A stretch of DNA of 64,000 nt from Stromatinia cepivora (Eukaryota > Ascomycota > Leotiomycetes > Helotiales > Sclerotiniaceae). Location of the stretch: assembly GCA_014898415.1 (NCBI GenBank), contig RCTD01000004.1, positions 1,115,001 to 1,179,000 on the forward strand, given 5' to 3'. This document shows, in pieces, positions 1 through 12,100 of this stretch. Position 1 is the first letter of the stretch. Each line of letters begins with the position of its first letter. The position numbers and the translations under genes are program-made. The notes beneath the pieces are model-generated. The model had not been told where the DNA came from. It saw only the letters and a program-made list of their open reading frames with translations, and searched no databases.

Positions 1-742
1 GATGACAATGAGAGTTTACATTCTGACGATTAGGAAAGATGTTGAGCTGGGAGTGACAGCCAGGATGATGACATAAATGTGGTTGATTGGAGAGATGAGG
101 CAAGCGAGGGAAAGGTTGAGAAATAATGAAAATTGCATTTATTTTATTTGCATATCAGAGGGATCTACTAAGAGAGAGAGAGAGGCAAAAAATCACATAG
201 GGTCTACTTTAGTTCCGCATAGCATGGGCTCAGCGTCCTTTGAAATGATTGTAATTTTACAGCAGAAGAGGGAAAGCGAGAGGGAGAGGGAGAGGAAGAG
301 ATGAATAGAATGATACCTAGGTACATATATCATACATCACGAGAACAAAAGACTTCATGCAAATCCTGATGGAAAAGTGAGAATGAGAATCCAATTGTCT
401 GAGTCTGAAATTATGTATGTATGTATATTAACCACCTATGCTCCTATGCTATCCTGTTCTGTCCCATCCAAACCAAACCAGCCTATTCCAAACTCCATCT
501 CCATAGACAAAAAAGGAAAAAACGCCTCTGCAATATCATGCATGCTATGCTGTGCTTGTATGCTTGTATGTATCATGCTTCTAATAAATTCTGATCTATG
601 TCCCCGCCTACTAACTCTTCCCCTCCTCTCCTTATCTTGCTTATCATCTATCTGTCTGATACGAAAAGACTGAGTCAAGGTTTAGATGTATAGGAAATAG
701 TAGTTATTTCAGCAACCTCTCTCCCATGATATGACCCCGTTT
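1..742. other. Intergenic, purine-rich simple sequence
   Basis: No supportable gene is seen here. The stretch contains GA-rich low-complexity tracts, notably runs of GAGAGA around 172-184 and 270-300, and is presumably the 3' flank of atg15 on the minus strand plus spacer. Confidence 0.5.
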
Positions 743-2818
743 CTACAATTCCACCTCCCATTCTTTACATCCGAACCACCAGTTCCTTCGTAAACATGTT
801 TCTTTGTGCTTTGGTGCCGCACTGGAAGTTGGTTTTATATCAGGTGAAGGATCGACGCAGACGAAACCGAGCCAGTTTTTAGAAGTACATGTTTGGGTTG
901 TGGTAGGTGTGTTCGAGGTTGTGGGAGAGGGAAGAGGTGGTGCAGAGGTTATGGGGTGGGATGGAAGTTCTGTGCTGGAAGTGGATATGGAGGTTGAGGT
1001 GGAAGTTGGGTCTTTGCAACCGAACCAGCCCGGAGTCTTGCAAGTTGTTGTTGCTGATGTGCTCGTGGAGGAAGACGTTGAAGTGGCTGTGTGTGGGGCC
1101 GAAGTACTGCTACTACTGCTTTTAGTGGTAGTTTTCTCATCGTTACAACCAAACCAGCCAGGAGTTTTGCAGGTTGAGGTTGAAGTTGAAGTTGACGTAG
1201 TAGTGACTGGTACGCTAGTCACAGGCTTGGAGGTTGTGGATGTATCTTCATCCAGGCAACCCCACCATCCTGGTGTTTTACATGTGGAAGTGCGACTCCG
1301 TGTATTTGTGGTTGAGGTTGATGGGGGTGGTGATGTGGCAGTACTACTACTGTTGCCTTCCACCTCTTTCCAAAGCGGACAATCTACACACTCCGGAGTA
1401 AATTTGCATACTGGTACTGTGTCATAGACCTTGATAATCTGCTCAATCACAGTTATGATTTTGTGCGACCAGATGTGTACTCCCCACCCGTGATCGGCTA
1501 CAACATCATATACACACTCCATGCCGGTATGGCATGAACTTTCCAATGCATATCCGGCATACGAGCAAGAAGCAGTAGCTCCATTGCAGGTTCCCAAATA
1601 TATCGGGTCGGCAGTGTGACCAAAATGGTAAGCTCCAGTAAACTCGCGCTTTTGTGGCATACCCGGATTGTGACCCGGTGGCGCTGGTAGACCCAAACGA
1701 CTGGCGGGTAGAGCATCTGGGACGGCCTCAAATGTAACAACAGGAATACCATAGGTTAACCCTAACATCGAACTGACAGATCCACCAAGAGAGTGGCCAG
1801 ACATCCATACATTTGCATTTGGATAAAGAGCTGTCACATTGGAGTAGAGGTGTCGAGCCGCGGTGTAATATCGATTTTCCGACCTTAAGCTTTTCTTGAG
1901 GCAAGATACATTGCAGGTATAGGTTCCAGTAGCGCAATCGCAAACTTGTCGATAGAAAGAAGCACCTTGTTGGCCACAGCAACAACTAAAGAACAAATTG
2001 TCATTCTCCTTATCGTTTGTAGTTGTCCCGTCTCCATCGTACACCGCAAGACTCGTTCCCTTCAATCCTATGACAATAGTCGAGTTCGTCTCATCCATAT
2101 AGATGTAACCTCGTAGTCCATCGGCATCCCAGCCAAATCCATAATCATCGGTTCGATTGAAACCCCCATTAACGTCCTTCCAGTCCCCTGTGTCTGGTTT
2201 ATTAACATAGGCATTCGCTGCCATTTGCGCCAATGTTATGACTGTATCCTTGTCTGTAATATCCGGACCGGCTACCTCATCAACCGTCCAAGCCGATGGT
2301 GATAAGGCCCATACATCCCCACTTTCTCTTGATGCTGCTACCATTGGATCAACCACTGAAGGTCTCCTGTCTTTTAACCGTTCTATCTTCACTGGACTCT
2401 TCTTCATGACCAGTGGCCTTGTTACTTCTTGCAATGCTCCCTTTCCATCTTCGGATTCCAGCCATACTGTTGACTTGGATTTGGAATCTAAAATATCGAG
2501 TTGTTTATGTAATTGAGGATTTTCGTAAGTTCCATGATGGAAGATGTGGCGAAGGGACTATTGTTTACTATTAGGATTATTGAAAATAAAGCGGTGAAAG
2601 GATATATTTACAAACACATGATCCCCAGCTGAATCCTGTCGATTATGGGATTCTGGAATAGAAGGTGGTAATATGGGTATTATTGGTTGCTGTTGCTGTT
2701 GATGATGAGTTGAATCAAATGCACTTATCGGTGTCGATAAGGCTAAGAAAGATAATAGTAACTGAGCTGTAACTCTGCCAGCAGAAGAACAAGTTGTAGA
2801 TGGTTTATATCTCATCAT
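743..2818 (-). CDS. atg15: Autophagy lipase Atg15 (class 3 lipase)
   Basis: Atg15 is the vacuolar phospholipase that breaks down autophagic and multivesicular bodies after they reach the vacuole. The model is complement(join(743..2557, 2612..2818)), 673 aa. The 54-nt intron (2558-2611) has donor GTAAAT, a CTAAT branch and a TAG acceptor; without splicing that TAG is an in-frame stop. Splicing joins DHVF to SLRHIFHHG, the conserved Atg15 start of the lumenal domain. Residues about 16-33 form a signal anchor (AQLLLSFLALSTPISA). The nucleophile motif GHSLGG places Ser near residue 325; HTADP supplies the likely Asp near 386 and GWGVH the likely His near 430. The C-terminus is a Ser/Thr-rich tail with five Cys/Trp modules of the type CKTPGW(W/F)GC. 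The neighbour on the other strand is a VPS9 GEF, also a membrane-traffic gene. The lipase assignment is very secure. Confidence 0.95.
2558..2611 (-). other. atg15: Intron of atg15
   Basis: 54-nt intron with donor GTAAAT at 2611-2606, a CCTAAT branch site and acceptor TAG at 2560-2558. Its length is a multiple of three, so both exons lie in one frame, separated only by the TAG that is part of the acceptor. Confidence 0.85.
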
Positions 2819-3637
2819 CTTTGAAAGTACTTGATAGTAGAAAACAAAAAGGAAAAGAAATTAGTTTGATACTTGAAGTGATTGTTGGGAATATATCTTA
2901 TGTTTTGTTCAACATATCATAATAAGGATAAGATGACGATAGCCTCCAGGTCATAAGAGGCGTCACGACTCACAAGCATCAGGCGGAAAGTTCATGCCTA
3001 TTCACCGGAAACATTGGCAGGGTATTAGATAAAGAAATCCTATTGGTTATTTCAATTATCCTCTCTTGTAGTACTTCTCCGTACGTACCCCTGATACGAG
3101 CTGAAGATGATCAAATATACAGTTAATCATACTGAATTGTACGCGCAAATTTGGTTTGGTCATTGATTGATTGATTATTGATTTGCTCGGAGTCAGCCTG
3201 AGTAATTTAAATAAGCTCCTCGTCATACATACCTCATACCTCAAAATATAAGTCATTGTTGTCTTGACTTATCTAATATACTTAATACTTGTAGCTTCAA
3301 GCTAATTACGAAAAGCTACCCAACCTACAACGAGTACTTCTACTTCTACTTCTACTTCTGTTTCTTTTCCTTTATTTCAATGCATTCTACTGTTCCGTCT
3401 AAAGAAACTATTCTAAAGCTTTGAAATGTAACTCAATTCCTCCTTCTCACATCCATCAGATCCTCCATCTTCCCACACTCGTTTACACAACGATCCCCGG
3501 TTATTGCTTGAGCAAAGTAGAGTTTGAGGCGTCATCACATTCATGCAATTCTAGTGTGATATTTCATAGGCAGGTACCAAGTCATTCTCTTCTTAAATTC
3601 TCTGATTGAATCTGAAATCCAGTCATTTACTGACAAG
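2819..3637. promoter_or_regulatory. Divergent promoter region, atg15 / VPS9 gene
   Basis: About 820 bp separates the two divergent start codons and should hold both promoters and 5' leaders. A (CTACTT)-type pyrimidine-rich tract lies at about 3339-3360, ahead of the plus-strand gene. No binding site was identified with confidence. Confidence 0.45.
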
Positions 3638-6037
3638 ATGCACTTCACCTTACCAGGTTTCATGTCGTCTTCAGCAAGAAAAGGCGATAGCCAACGGCCT
3701 CGTACATTGCAACTTTCCAAGTCATTTTCCAACCAGGAACCACCATCTAGTCCCGATCACTCATCCCGACCTCTCAGGGCAAATACCATACAGAACGGCA
3801 CTATGCCATCTGTACCAATGTCGGACAAAACAAAGTTGAGGGAAAATAGGAGACCTGGGACACAATCGGATATTTTCGAGAAAAGCTCCGAGGATGAAGA
3901 AGAGAACGGAGGAACGACTGGAGCGTCTGGAAAGCTGCCCGCAGACTTTGACGAACTTCCTATAGAGCTTGTGAGCTTGGCAGACAGGTCAGTCAACCTT
4001 TGGTATAACGGAGCCCACACGTTTGACTAATAACCGCTGCAGTTTTATTGATTCTCTATCTGCGAAGATCCATCCTACTCCCCCTTCAGTCGACAAGTTA
4101 TCCGGTCTTTTCCAGGATTTCTATGCTATTGCTGCTAATCATATAAACACTCATATTTCCGCCTTATCCTCCCGACAACATCGCTCAGGCTCTCCGGCTC
4201 CGTCAACATCATCATTATCCTCAACAGCAAGCAAGATTAGAGCGAAAGCTGCTTCCATGAACAAGGAACGTCCCAAAGTAATAGAAAGAAAGTCATCTGA
4301 GCAGCAGATGTTAACCAGCGAGGAAATTAACGAGCGAAAACGTGCTAGGAAAGCGCTTGAGCATAAGCGTGTAGCCTTAGAAGAAGCAATCGAGAGGAGA
4401 GTTTGTGAGGGGATATATGATAGGATATGGCGACACAGAAGTTCGCAAGATGAAGCTCAGGACGAGAAACTTCGATCGAAAACTGCCGCTTTGTCAGTGG
4501 TTGGAATTGGATTGGTAGATCTTGGAGTCGATTTGAGCATAGAATCAAGTAAGGAGCCAGATGCTGCAGAAAAGCGAGAATTGGAGGTTCGAGAGTGGTT
4601 AGAAGGTGCTAGAGGAGAGTTGATTGCGATGAATGACGAAAAGTATCCTCTTGGGAAACTCAACCATTTAAAAGCCGCCCACAAATGTATCGTTGATACC
4701 TTATCACACTTTCATCCATCGTCATCGGCAGACGAGATTATGCCTATGCTCATTTTTACTCTGATAACATCTCGACCAGAAGGGATGGATGTTATAAGCA
4801 ATCTTTACTTCATACAACGATTCAGATGCGAGACAAAAATTGATGGGGAAGCTGCTTATTGTCTAACAAATTTAGAAGCTGCAATTTCATTCCTTGAAAC
4901 CGTAGATCTTGCAAGTTTGAGGGCAGACGAAATTCCCTCGGGACCACTCAAAATCAGTAGTCGACCCAGCACACCGAAAATAGATAAACCCGATTCTTTG
5001 ACAGTTGGTATTACACCTACAGGTCTATCAGCTCCGGCAACTGTTTCGGCAACCCCAAGTCCTTCAGTGTCCAAACCTATACCCTCATCTTTGTCCTCCC
5101 TCCGGCCTACTACTCAACACGCAGATCGGAGGCTCAGTGACCTTTTCCAACCACCGGCGGCTTTAGGGGCTGCTGGAGATGCATTTTTAGACACGGCTGA
5201 TCAGGGATTCAAGAGTATTGGTAATAGCCTGGGAGATAGTTATAAATTCTTGCTTGGGAAGCTAAAAGAACGCGACTCCACGGGTCAGGCTTCAGAAATT
5301 ACAATACCAAAAACCCTGGATGATGCCCGAAAACTAATCAGCACACCTCCACCGGAAGACGAAGGATCTGTGAGTGGTGGAAGTACTCCTGAAAGCCCAA
5401 GCGTCAAGGAACACAAGAATGTGCCTAGCGCAGAGTCGAAGCCTGAGGGACGTAGCCGAAGTGATTCATCCCAAAGACTCGATGATAGAGTCTTGAGCTT
5501 TATTGGTGGCCGCAAAATGACTCGAGAAAGAAGCGCGGATAGTAATCGAAGTGGTGGTAGCTCTAGCAAAAAAGTCGCATTTGTTCAGGACGAAAACGGA
5601 GAGAAAGGCACACCATCTCCACAAGCTCCAGCTAGCAATCAAGCCATTGTTGAATCAATGCGAAATCTTGGTAACTCACTCAATCCAATGAACAGGATTG
5701 CTGGGATGGGTATGATGCGTGGATTTGGACGCGTAACAACTCCTACGACACCTACGACACCTACCCCGACTAGATCAACCGCACCGGATGGAGGGGTTGC
5801 AGATTTGACTACTGTATGTATTTCATACTTCTTTTCAAGTTGCTTTACTGACCGTGATAGACATTTCCCGATTTGGTACCTTCTCTACCAGCGAAGGAGA
5901 TACCAAAAATTGCTCCGCCGAACAAACGATTTATGGAACTTCAGAATCCAGGAGATCTTAAAATTAGCGAGGTAATGGAATTATTGAGAGATTATAGGAG
6001 ATTAGCGGGAGCTTTGAAAGATCTTGGGGCTGTTTAG
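3638..6037 (+). CDS. VPS9-domain protein, putative Rab5-family GEF
   Basis: VPS9 domains load GTP onto Rab5/Vps21-type GTPases in endosomal traffic. The model is join(3638..3987, 4043..5813, 5861..6037), 765 aa. Intron 1 (55 nt) has donor GTCAGT, branch GACTAAT and acceptor CTGCAG; intron 2 (47 nt) has donor GTATGT, a CTGAC branch and acceptor GATAG. Joining exon 1 to exon 2 gives LADSFIDSL. A helical, charged stretch (about residues 200-320) leads into the VPS9 core at about 320-405: HFHPSSSADEIMPMLIFT, then LYFIQRFR, then CLTNLEAAISFL, the family signature. The remainder is Ser/Pro-rich and probably disordered, with a short conserved-looking helix at the end (SEVMELLRDYRRLAGALKDL). No CUE domain is visible, so it resembles Muk1-type rather than classical Vps9 proteins; that is inference. 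Confidence 0.88.
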
Positions 6038-8034
6038 GTTCACTGGTATCACCATACTTTTCTTTGTTTATTTGTTGTGTACATATCTTCGGATACCCAC
6101 ATTCTTTTTTCTTTTTTAGTATCTGGGTTATCATTGGGTCATTGGGAATTGTGATGGAATGGCGTTCTTGAGGCGTGGATATGGGAAACATAGAATTGGA
6201 TGGGCGTATGGCATCGGATTTGAATTGGGAACCTCAGACGAATGGGGAATGTCCGAATTTACGTTCGACAACAGAAGTAGAACTTGGTTCAAAGATGGAT
6301 GGAGTGGAGGAGGATGGACTAAACTTGAACGAATATATAACTCCGCAAGATGTTTCTCGGCTACAAAAGTCACACATGTATGCAGTCATCAATTCCAAAT
6401 CTCATGGATTGGAAGTAGTCGGGCAATATTGGTACATTTCACAAGGGGGAAATAAGAGTTAGACATATGGGCTATATGGACCCGGAGATATTGAACATAA
6501 TTGAGAAGGTGGATAGGTAGAAGAAAGAAGATGGTTGATATATGCAATACTAGAGAAGAGAAAATATGAAGATGAAAGGGTTTCGACACCATACTTATTT
6601 TTTGTTTGTTACCGTATCTAGTGGATTTACCTGAGTATTCTATGAAGATGTGTGTAATAAGATTAAAAATTCCGAAACTGGATACAAGAGTAAACTTTCT
6701 TAGGATGTATATTATACTCATTCCATTTCGAGTTTCGAGGAGTTCGCGCGCGGTGATATAGGTAACTTCATGGAAGAATAGATATGGTATTTATGGTATT
6801 CGCGGTAGGTATGAATGGCGGGGTGGGGGGGTATAGAGCTTTGAGTATAGAAAGGGAGGGGGGCTAGTGGGTAGGTGGGTAGATAGATGGGTTGGTTGGT
6901 AGATGGGTTGTTTAGCGAGGTATATGTTTTATGTTACTTATTATGGTGGGAATTGATTTTTTTTTTTCGTTTGTTGTATTGGATATTGGATATTGTGTAG
7001 GGTATATGATAGGTGTATTTATTTATATTATATATGCTATGTGATGTATAACGGTCTGTGGTTTATGATAACATTTTTGAGGGGTGGGAGTTGGAGATTA
7101 TTAGATTGAAGTAGAAGTAGTAAGAGTTTGACTTTTTTTTGGCTTGGTTGGGTTTTGGGTTTGGATGGGGTATGTATGGATTAAGATTAAGGTTATAGGG
7201 TATACATTAGAGGGAGGATAGTTATAGATATGAATGGCTGGTGCCGCTGAGGAAGATAGTAGATATGTTCATAGAAAGAGTAAAAGGGATGTAGATGGCC
7301 TTGCTTTGTATATTTAGTGGATTTGGGAGCTGATTGTCGAGGAGTTGAGGGTTTGAGGGTTTTGATGATGTGCTCTTTTTGAGATTTAGTTTTGGTGATG
7401 ATATGGGGTAAGTAGAGTATGTAAGGGAAGGCAAAGGGAAATATCATATTTGGATTGTTTGAGGGAAATTGGATGGGAAATGGGAAGTGGTGATGATGGA
7501 GAAGTAGAGAATATTGAAATAGAGATAGAGATGGAGATGAAGATGGGAAGAGCTATCAGATAGCTCAGATAGCTTATGATACGAATGGTTGGTAGGCAGG
7601 TATCAGTATAGAATTCGTTTATGGAAATATGTTATAAATTAGACTTCATTTCATTTCTTTACACTTCTTCCACTCATTTATTCGATCTAAAACGCGCATC
7701 TACACTACACACTTCACTAGATACAATCACCCACCGACTCCACATGCCATATTCACTACCAGTCCCTCGGATATTTTGTTGCATATCTGCTTCAGGGTTT
7801 CAAGCCTGAATCTTTCTATAATATAATACCGCTTAAACAAATAGCTTAAGATTCTGCATTTAAAATTTCACTATAATATGTGATTCTGTCATACAAATCA
7901 ATGCGATGCTTTGCTTAATGAAAGACTATTCGGTTCCATATTCGTTTCATAATCGCACGTACGCATATGGTGATCCAACACAGGAATGTATTCACATACA
8001 GAAATTTTTCCGACTTATACCCAATCTTCCAATA
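6038..8034. other. Intergenic, low-complexity G-rich stretch
   Basis: No gene is supported. Strand-asymmetric GT/GA-rich sequence fills about 6780-7500, including runs of GGTGGGTAGATAGATGGG type near 6865-6910. A segment at 7740-7817 has a diverged copy at about 9862-9945. Confidence 0.4.
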
Positions 8035-8092
8035 AGTCTAGTACCCTACTTTCCGGCCACCCCTAATTCCGGCCACTCTTTTACACCAAAAA
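8035..8092 (+). repeat. Left terminal inverted repeat
   Basis: Matches the reverse complement of 9071-9128 with two mismatches over about 58 bp. It contains two direct copies of TTCCGGCCAC. Confidence 0.9.
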
Positions 8093-9070
8093 ATGACGAA
8101 AATCAATCTTTATAACTCTCCTACTCACAAATATAATCCGACAAAATTCAAATCATAGATTTATTACTTTTATAATAATAAATTCTGAAAATTTCGGATT
8201 TTTCGCGATTTTATTGATCGAGATCTTGAAAGTTGAAATTTCGATTTTCAATTTATATATGTCACGAATCGTGAACCACAGGAGGCTAATCACGTGATGC
8301 TCCTTATCTCCCATGTCAATTAATGAGCTGATCGTCTGTACACATACGTTACGAATCATACGATTTAGTATGGTAAAATGGTGACCCTAATAATGTATGT
8401 ATACAGCCCTGCAGCTCACGAATAGGTATTTGTGTATATATATCTAATCGCTCCTTACGAGCCATAGTTCTTCAATTGTAGATTCTAAGGAACATAATTG
8501 ACCCTGTTTATTCAGCTCTACTACGGCTCTTGTGCGTCACAATATACGATTTATATACAAATTTGAAAATTACTAAAACTTGAAATAATTTTTCAATAAA
8601 AATTACTAAAAATAAATTATAATTTTTTTTGGAATATTTAAATTGTAATTGATCAAATAAATTAAGATTTCGAATTTTAAAATATATAAGAAAATGTTTA
8701 TTAAAGTTTTTAGATTTTATAGGGATTAAAAATCATAATATTTTAATTAAAAGAATTTCTATAAAAAAAAAAATTATTTGATTTGATTTGTTTGATAGAT
8801 TTTGATTCAAAAATCCTAAAAAAAATTATAACTTATTTTTAATTATTTTTGTTGAAAAGTTATTTTAAGTTTTAATAATTTTTTAAATTTATATATAAAT
8901 CCTATACAAATTGAAAATTGAAAAGTTTAAACTTATAAATTTCAATAAAATCAATTATTAAAAATCTAAAATTTTCAGAATTCATTTATAATTATATAAA
9001 GAATCTATAATTCAAATTTTATTAAATAATATTCGTTAATTGTTGAATTATTAATAGATGAAAATCACGA

Positions 9071-9128
9071 TTTTTGGTGTAAAAGGGTGGCAGGAATTAG
9101 GGGTGGCCGGAAAGTAGGGTACTAGACT
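9071..9128 (-). repeat. Right terminal inverted repeat
   Basis: Inverted copy of 8035-8092. In this end the second TTCCGGCCAC reads TTCCTGCCAC. Confidence 0.9.
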
Positions 9129-9130
9129 TA

Positions 9131-12100
9131 CGGAAAAATTACAAGACGAGAAGATAATTTACCTACATTTCTTTTGTGATTTCATCGACACATAATCTTC
9201 CGGAAATCCACTCTATCTGCTTAGAACAGGTACAAGTACTCCCGCCACAATAAAGAAATTTCGAAAGAATAAACATTGGTAGTTAATCTTACGTATCATC
9301 ATCATATCTGCTCTATAGAGCATAGACAAATCCAACGAAGCGATTTACATAATACCTAGTTCAGACGGAGGAAATCTCACGGTGGTGTGAATTATCTATT
9401 CTATCCATTGATCAAAAGTTAATCGTATCTGTATGTACTCGGCAGACTCGAAGTGTATTGAGAAGTTATGTGGATGTGATGTGATGTGATGTGCACGCAT
9501 CGAGTATTAATTTGCTTTCGGTAAGTTTTCATGGATAGGGGGGTGGATAGCAAGATGAAGAGATGGAGAGATGTCTACGGATCGGAATATAGACTATTTG
9601 TGTAGTGGTGAAGAGGGGGAGAGTGGGTGATATATGTGATGGATGTGAGAGATGTGATATACAGAGGAGAGGTTTTAATCTTTGCAGAATCTGTTGATAA
9701 TCAGTACCTAGCATCTTAAAATCTTATAACCAATTCACTTGATTTTATCTCACTTCATTCTACCCATTTCACTATACTCCCACTTATAACCCTTTATGTT
9801 TATCCTCTCGCTTTTCTTTCACCATTCACTATTTACTATTCCCTATTCACTCTACAAACTCCTCCACTTTACATGCCCTATTCACTACTTCCGAGCTCAA
9901 ATCTTTTATAGCATATCTACATCAGGACCTCAACTCAAGCCTGAAGACCCCTCCGAAGAGAAACCCGCTATAACTTCCTATCGATTTCATGCCGCGCAAG
10001 CAAAAGAGAGAAAGATTGTTATTTTTATATATGGAAGTGATTATAAAAATTGACTGTTTGATCTCCAATCGTGCTTTGATTATAAAGATCAGGATCAGAG
10101 TACCTACTTATCTTCTTGTCAGGTTTGTGCGCAGTAGTGTACTATGTATGGATGATATTTTACACTCTGTCGGATGTTCAGAGTCGCGGGGTGGAGTATT
10201 CGAGTAGGTCGATCATGTTCGACTTCAATTAATTTGTACCTTGAAATGGTATAATCCATCGAGCTTTTAGCTGGGACTGGGGATCTGTAATCGAGAGTAC
10301 GGACTCAACTGGAGATTCCCTGAGGAGGCAAAATGATTCGGGAGAAGATATTAAGTTTTCGAGACTCGGCCGGAGGCTTGGTCTGAAATGATGATTGGAT
10401 GAGATGAGTGCTTATTGTGGTATGAGATGAGTTTCCGGGCAGAGAGGCGGTGTGATGACAGTGTGATGGGGGATCCCACTCAGACAAGATAGAATCCATT
10501 AACATCCTCATTTGAATAACCACAGTTCCTAATAATGCAACAAGAACAGGACTTCCTATCCGGCTAGTTGCGATAAAGAATGCAAGTGAATCCTTCGGTC
10601 AGGGTAGCATGGTATAGCAAGGACTTCCTTCCCACTACACACTACCATAGCACTCCATAGCTCGTTCCAGATCATCAAAACTGGTCATCATTATCACCGA
10701 TGAATCCTTCAATTCTATTCCATACTTTTCCCTCCGATTCTCATCCTAGACCAGACAAAAGAATTCCACATCATGTGGAATTCCTATCAAGGTTTCATCC
10801 CACCACCCCACGTTCCCATTCCGTGACCCCCTGTCTCCTATTTAGCGAACTCTCACCAAGAGGAGCTCCGGAGCCAACCACAACACAACTAATTCTACCT
10901 AGTACATCCATGAGGCTCTAACTCTAAAGCAAAATCACCGATACCATACGGCACGGGCGGATGTGCGGATGTGCATATATGTTTCTCCACAATACTCTAA
11001 TCCCGATGAAGGATTTGATTTTGCGATTAAATCCGACGCGCGGAATTTTCGTCCGACCCGATCATCGTTGTATTATTCGGAATTTTTTTTTTCGACAAAG
11101 AAGAAAGAAAGAAATAGTGGAGATGGATAGAGAATTTGGAAGGAAAGAAGAGGTTAAGAAGGAAATTTGAAAATCCGGTTTAACTCTTGCCTTATCGGGT
11201 GGTGTAGGGATGTTTGATATGCCGTCGTCTCTGTAGAGGTTGAATGAAGAACTGTAAATTCTTGATGCCGGTCATGAAAAAAGTTTCTGTTTAAGCCCGA
11301 ACTTAACTTCATGGTCCAGGGTTTTGGAAACTCGGAGCATATTAAATGCCGGGCCCATGAAAATTCTTGGCATGTTGAATTTGTGTTGTTGTCTGTGTTG
11401 GGGGCGGCCTTCTTTTATATGAAAATTGAAGAGAGGGTGAGAGAGTGAGGCTGTGCTGCTACAAGAGTCGGTGTGTAAATAAATGATATCGTGTGACCTT
11501 ACGTGGTCCGAAGTCTGGCGTTAGTTCAATGGTATTAATGACTACCGGTATGAGCCACTCGTTCTAACAGTGCAAGAATAAGTCTTTCTTGTGAATGTAT
11601 ATTTTGATCACGTGAATCATATATGCATGCCTCTATAGCATAATTGAGCCAGCGAGGATTTATGAGAGAATATCTCAACCCTCTGAGCATGTAGCTCACT
11701 TGAGGAATATATGTACTTGATCCGGTCCAGAGCAAACATGTGACTTACATGTGACTTACATGTGCAAAATCGCAAAGAAAAAAAGGATGTGATTTCCCAC
11801 TGGAAGTCGAATGAAATATTCAACAACCTGATTTTAAAAATATCTTCAGGTTTGAAAAAGCCGTATATCCGGTTGATCTCTCGTACTCGCAACAATCAAA
11901 AAAACTGCCAATAATGGACAAGAAACTGAAATCTTGGACATTCACCATTAGTTCGTCCGTCCAAAGTCCACGCCCCCTTCATCGTTTATCGGATATTACC
12001 CGTAGATACGAACCGAAATTTGGCCATACGAGTGAATCATAACCGAATCTATAATAATAGACAGAACAGTGAATAGTATCCAAGCTTCAACCTTACTTTC

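Larger units (their letters stand above)
8035..9128. mobile_element. Fot1/pogo-like DNA transposon relic (non-autonomous)
   Basis: A 1,094-bp element is bounded by near-perfect terminal inverted repeats of about 58 bp (8035-8092 and 9071-9128) that differ at two positions. The ends begin AGTCTAGTACCCTACTTTCC, and TTCCGGCCAC occurs twice in the left end (the inner right copy is altered). A TA dinucleotide lies directly outside both ends (8033-8034 and 9129-9130), as expected of Tc1/mariner/pogo insertion. No transposase reading frame survives. The right half (about 8565-9060) is almost pure A/T, which looks like repeat-induced point mutation, while 8100-8560 has ordinary composition. Family assignment (Fot1/pogo) rests on the AGT terminus, the TA target and the subterminal repeat, and is inferred. 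Confidence 0.85.

Noticed and set aside
804..1427. 207-codon plus-strand open frame
   Set aside because: Antisense shadow of the Thr/Ser-rich tail of atg15; Val/Glu-rich composition is the complement of that repeat-like coding.
2558..2560. Premature stop disabling atg15
   Set aside because: The TAG is the acceptor end of a 54-nt intron; splicing gives the expected DHVF-SLRHIFHHG junction.
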